Assembly: GCA_025056515.1 (NCBI GenBank)
Contig: JANWWB010000051.1
Coordinates: forward strand, 1 to 17,029
DNA from: Anaerolineales bacterium
GTDB taxonomy: Bacteria; Chloroflexota; Anaerolineae; Anaerolineales; Villigracilaceae
Direction: 5' to 3'
Length of the DNA: 17,029 nt
Shown here: positions 14,668 through 17,029 of the stretch, piece by piece
Layout of the letters: each line of letters begins with the position of its first letter
How positions within the stretch are numbered: position 1 is the first letter of the stretch
The notes under the pieces: model-generated
Told to the model about the DNA's origin: nothing
Database searches by the model: none
Seen by the model: the letters and a program-made list of their open reading frames with translations, nothing else
Made by a program: the position numbers and the translations under genes

Positions 14668-16035
14668 TCATTCCGTTGTTTCTGTAGGTGGAGTGGACTG
14701 ACCATTTATCTGCAAGTTCCAAGCTTCTGCTAACGGTTGGCTTACCAATTGCAAGATGGTCTGTAGAAGCCGGCGGTGTTCGTCTTCAAAGTAACCCTTT
14801 TTCTCATGTGTGAGGGCTAGAAATCCTCGCAGAGTGTGCTGAGGTTGTAGGAAGGCTAGGACGGCCGAATGCGATAAGTCTCCTGGTGTGAGAGGCCAAT
14901 CTGAGTGCTGGCGTACATTTTCAATAACAACACCTTCAGGATGGCGAAATTGCCAGTCCAGAAGCGGAAGCCATTCAGGACGAGGAGCTTTTTGGTCAGT
15001 GACCTGAGGCCAATCCTTGTTCCAGATTTGAACGAACGTCTCTTTAGGGGTTTGGATACATAAGCAAGCTTGCCAGGCGTCTAGAGTTTCTGCAGTGCGG
15101 TGTAGAAGGAATTCGGATAAAGCCGGGACGTCGCGTGGTTGATTGACTCGCTGTGCTATGTCCAGCAATAGATTCAATTCTTTTTGGCGTCGTTGCATTA
15201 CGTCCCAGTTGATTTTGTCGCGTAGCCGAGCGCGGACACGAGCCACCAATTCGCGTCGGTCGAATGGTTTGGTGAGGTAGTCTGCGGCTCCTAGGTTGAG
15301 AGCATATTGCAAATCCACCGGGTCCAACCGAGCAGCCGTCACGATAATGATTGGGATGTGTTTAAGCGTTGGGTCGGCTTGTGCGCGCTCTAAAACTTGA
15401 AATCCGTCCATTTCGGGCATGCTCACATCAAGCAATACCAAATCGGGACGCTCTGTATGCAATGTTTGCAGGGTTTCTAGGCCGTCGGATGCAGTCAACA
15501 AATCATAGTCTTCTTGTTGTAAGTAACGTAGTAATAGAGCAAGGTTGTTTGGGTTATCATCAGCAACGAGGATTTTGAAACGAGCTTCCGACTTTTGTGG
15601 AGCAGCTAAAGGAGTAGTTGGCTGGACGTTATCTAGCAAGCGTTGAGCTAACTGGCAAATCCGTTCCGGAGAGAAGGGCTTGATTAAGACTTCGCTGACT
15701 TTCATGCGTCGTGCGCTTTCGCGCAAGCCGGGAATATCATAGGCGGTGATGATGATGGAGTGAAAACGATTTCCGGGCGATTGCTGACGCAACTGTTCAA
15801 TCAGCTGAAAACCATCCATCCCCGGCATGATCAAGTCGGTGATCAGCAAGTCGATTGAGCGCCCTTGGAGTTGTTGGATAGCCTGATTGCCGTTATTCGC
15901 AGCAAGGACTTCCCATTTAGGGTTAATGCGCGCCAGGGCACGCCCTAAGGTCTCAGCTGTCCCGGGGTTATCGTCTACGATCAGGATTCGCCCCTCGATC
16001 AATTCGGATGAAGGAACAGAAGAATCGGAAGTCAT
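14668..16035 (-). CDS. Double receiver-GAF signalling protein (REC-REC-GAF)
   Basis: 455 residues. Receiver 1 (about 15-135) has D21/D22, phosphoacceptor D67 in ITDLIMPGMDG, T97 and K119. Receiver 2 (about 153-272) has D159/D160, D203 in LLDVSMPEMDG, T233 and K256. Both sets look functional. A helix then leads to a divergent GAF-like domain (about 285-440) with WQACLCIQT, VVIENVRQH and LRGFLALTHEKKGYF. No DNA-binding, kinase or cyclase domain follows. It is the first gene of the signalling run, downstream of the palindrome-rich intergenic region. It may act as a phosphate sink or as a scaffold that integrates two phosphorylation inputs. AGG precedes the ATG at about five bases. Confidence 0.9.
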   Translation of the reverse strand: MTSDSSVPSSELIEGRILIVDDNPGTAETLGRALARINPKWEVLAANNGNQAIQQLQGRSIDLLITDLIMPGMDGFQLIEQLRQQSPGNRFHSIIITAYDIPGLRESARRMKVSEVLIKPFSPERICQLAQRLLDNVQPTTPLAAPQKSEARFKILVADDNPNNLALLLRYLQQEDYDLLTASDGLETLQTLHTERPDLVLLDVSMPEMDGFQVLERAQADPTLKHIPIIIVTAARLDPVDLQYALNLGAADYLTKPFDRRELVARVRARLRDKINWDVMQRRQKELNLLLDIAQRVNQPRDVPALSEFLLHRTAETLDAWQACLCIQTPKETFVQIWNKDWPQVTDQKAPRPEWLPLLDWQFRHPEGVVIENVRQHSDWPLTPGDLSHSAVLAFLQPQHTLRGFLALTHEKKGYFEDEHRRLLQTILQLVSQPLAEAWNLQINGQSTPPTETTE

Positions 16036-16087
16036 ATTACCTGCCTGGTGCTATTCTTTTTGCGTCTTGATTGTTTATGTGTATAGG

Positions 16088-16108
16088 TTTGTTCGTCAAT
16101 CGAACAAA
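16088..16108. promoter_or_regulatory. 8-bp inverted repeat, probable operator or hairpin
   Basis: TTTGTTCG-TCAAT-CGAACAAA, perfect 8-bp arms, 53-73 bases upstream of the REC-REC-GAF start codon. A 10-bp perfect palindrome TGATCGATCA follows at 16112-16121. The location and symmetry fit a dimeric regulator, possibly the response regulator encoded just upstream (inference). Confidence 0.45.
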
Positions 16109-16111
16109 GGC

Positions 16112-16121
16112 TGATCGATCA
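16112..16121. repeat. 10-bp perfect palindrome
   Basis: TGATCGATCA, three bases beyond the inverted repeat at 16088-16108. It may be part of one composite site, or a chance palindrome, since such 10-mers are not rare. Confidence 0.3.
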
Positions 16122-16240
16122 AGCGACAAGAGAGTCGTTCACATAATTATTTTGGTCATTCTTTGGACAAGAGTGGTTTGGAATGGGTTGGAAACGTTAG
16201 AGAAAGTTGGTTGTCCCCCTAAGTTTCAAACGTATGATCC

Positions 16241-16266
16241 AAATCGTGCGCTCAAATCGTGCGCTC
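16241..16266. repeat. Exact 13-bp tandem duplication
   Basis: AAATCGTGCGCTC occurs twice head to tail with no mismatch, flanked on both sides by CGTATG (16231-16236 and 16267-16272). It lies 17 bases downstream of the response regulator stop. Direct repeats with a 13-base period could be a tandem binding site for an OmpR-family regulator, whose sites are often direct repeats of about 10-11 bases, or a recent slippage duplication. Confidence 0.6.
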
Positions 16267-16282
16267 CGTATGGGCAATTTTT

Positions 16283-17029
16283 TCAGTTGGTAACCAGCCG
16301 ATAGCCGATTCCACGCACGTTGACGATACGCAAACAAGAACATTTATAGCTTTCTAACGAGCGTCGAATCTGGTAAATATGCCATTTGGCCAGCTCTTGC
16401 GCTTCTCGTATGTCAACCTGATAGCCTTGCGCTTCAGTCACTAGGGTCAAATAGTCAACCACTTCCGGAGCATGACGCATGAGAACAACCAAATAGTTGA
16501 AAGCTGAGAGTGGAAGTTCAATTTCTTGCTCGCTACAAAACACACGTTGTGTGTATACATCTAGCGTGATGTTTGTTTTTTGCAAATATCTCTTCTCGGG
16601 CGGGGACTTTAAAGTTGTTTGAGTATCAGCCGAGTCGTTTTGTTCTAGTCGGTCTAGTTCAGCTTGTAAAGATGCAATTTGTTCGCGAAGCTGTCGTTTC
16701 CTCCGTTCGAGGGCGTGATGGGCTAGAAGCGTCTGTGTACGTTGGAGAAAATCATTCGGGTGCAAGGGTTTAAGCAAGTAATCAGCTGCGCCATGCCGGA
16801 GCGCTTCTAGGGCTGTTTGCAGGTCAGGTTGGGCGGTAAATAAGACGACCGGTAAGTCAGGTCGCACAGCATGAATGTGTTTGAGAACATCCATTCCACT
16901 AAGATCGGGGAGGCGAATATCCAGATATACCAGGTCAAATGCATGTTGTTGGAAGAGGACAAGACTTTCATGACCGCTCGCAGCAGTTGTGACCTGCAGA
17001 CCGGCTCCTTGCAAGATGCGTGCCAGGGT
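16283..17029 (-). CDS. OmpR-type response regulator, N-terminus cut by the window edge
   Basis: 248 residues are visible and the frame stays open to the window edge. The apparent TTG start at 17014 is internal, because the sequence upstream (TLARI) continues the receiver domain. The first beta strand with its acidic pair is missing. Visible receiver residues: phosphoacceptor in VYLDIRLPDLSG, switch Thr in LFTAQPD and Lys in YLLKPLHP. A coiled coil rich in Arg, Gln and Glu follows (about visible residues 104-131). The C-terminal winged helix (about 150-246) has FNYLVVLMRHAP, IYQIRRSLE and the closing VRGIGYRLV. It is a transcription factor and the only DNA-binding protein in the window; a target in the downstream intergenic region is plausible but untested. 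Confidence 0.92.
   Translation of the reverse strand, partial: TLARILQGAGLQVTTAASGHESLVLFQQHAFDLVYLDIRLPDLSGMDVLKHIHAVRPDLPVVLFTAQPDLQTALEALRHGAADYLLKPLHPNDFLQRTQTLLAHHALERRKRQLREQIASLQAELDRLEQNDSADTQTTLKSPPEKRYLQKTNITLDVYTQRVFCSEQEIELPLSAFNYLVVLMRHAPEVVDYLTLVTEAQGYQVDIREAQELAKWHIYQIRRSLESYKCSCLRIVNVRGIGYRLVTN

Larger units (their letters stand above)
16036..16282. other. Intergenic control region upstream of the signalling run
   Basis: 247 bases without a credible gene. It contains the inverted repeat at 16088-16108, the palindrome at 16112-16121 and the tandem repeat at 16241-16266. TTGACG occurs on the minus strand within the inverted repeat and TATACA lies just downstream, but they are not correctly spaced as a pair. 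The promoter cannot be fixed by eye. Confidence 0.5.

Noticed and set aside
14528..14722. N-terminal extension of the molybdopterin-fold lipoprotein
   Set aside because: It would overlap the REC-REC-GAF gene and bury the lipoprotein signal; the ATG at 14527 has a good ribosome binding site.
16088..16108. LexA-type SOS box
   Set aside because: The known Gram-positive-type box has the half-sites in the order CGAAC-N4-GTTCG; here the order is reversed (GTTCG-N5-CGAAC) and no SOS gene is nearby.
16241..16266. CRISPR-like repeat
   Set aside because: There are only two copies, directly abutting without a spacer, and no cas gene is present.

Overview
The window suggests a Chloroflexota bacterium, most likely of the Anaerolineae type. 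This is inference from gene style, not from a marker gene. The clues are GAF domains carrying the PNPLLPETRAE signature, many GAF/PAS sensors without output domains, a Cys4 zinc-ribbon PLP enzyme of threonine-synthase type, and TolB-like lipoproteins with a Ser/Thr/Pro-rich neck. Base composition is moderate. Every gene I accept lies on the minus strand, so transcription runs from high to low coordinates. I saw no rRNA, tRNA, CRISPR array, transposase or prophage gene.

Layout in the direction of transcription. (1) 17029-16283: the C-terminal part of an OmpR-type response regulator, cut by the window edge. (2) 16282-16036: a 247-base intergenic region with a 13-bp tandem duplication, a 10-bp palindrome and an 8-bp inverted repeat; it is the probable control region of what follows. 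(3) 16035-2740: a compact run of ten signalling genes: REC-REC-GAF protein; lipoprotein with a molybdopterin-oxidoreductase-like fold but no cysteine; membrane GAF/PAS sensor; periplasmic-binding-protein lipoprotein; membrane HAMP-GAF sensor; six-TM GAF sensor; soluble histidine kinase; threonine-synthase-like enzyme fused to a receiver domain; and two single-domain receivers. (4) 2739-2248: about 490 bases without a convincing gene, ending in a very good sigma70-type promoter. (5) 2247-1383: two small multi-span membrane proteins. (6) 1382-1067: a gap holding a terminator-like inverted repeat and a -10-like TATAAT just before the next start codon. (7) 1066-1: a small all-beta hypothetical protein translationally coupled to a partial TolB-like beta-propeller lipoprotein.

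How the genes may work together (inference). Two lipoproteins would sense something outside the cytoplasm and pass it to the membrane GAF proteins encoded beside them. None of the three membrane sensors carries a kinase or any other output domain; all three end in the same short tail resembling the start of a GAF domain. The only histidine kinase (5177-7030) is soluble and built on repeats of a degenerate half-GAF module that also occurs twice in the adjacent six-TM sensor, which suggests the sensors and the kinase form one complex. Five receiver domains are encoded in the same run, including one joined to a PLP enzyme.

The most unusual element is that PLP enzyme-receiver fusion. It has an apparently complete zinc ribbon, PLP lysine motif, glycine-rich loop and a full set of receiver phosphorylation residues. 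It raises the possibility that amino-acid metabolism is controlled directly by phosphorylation from this phosphorelay.
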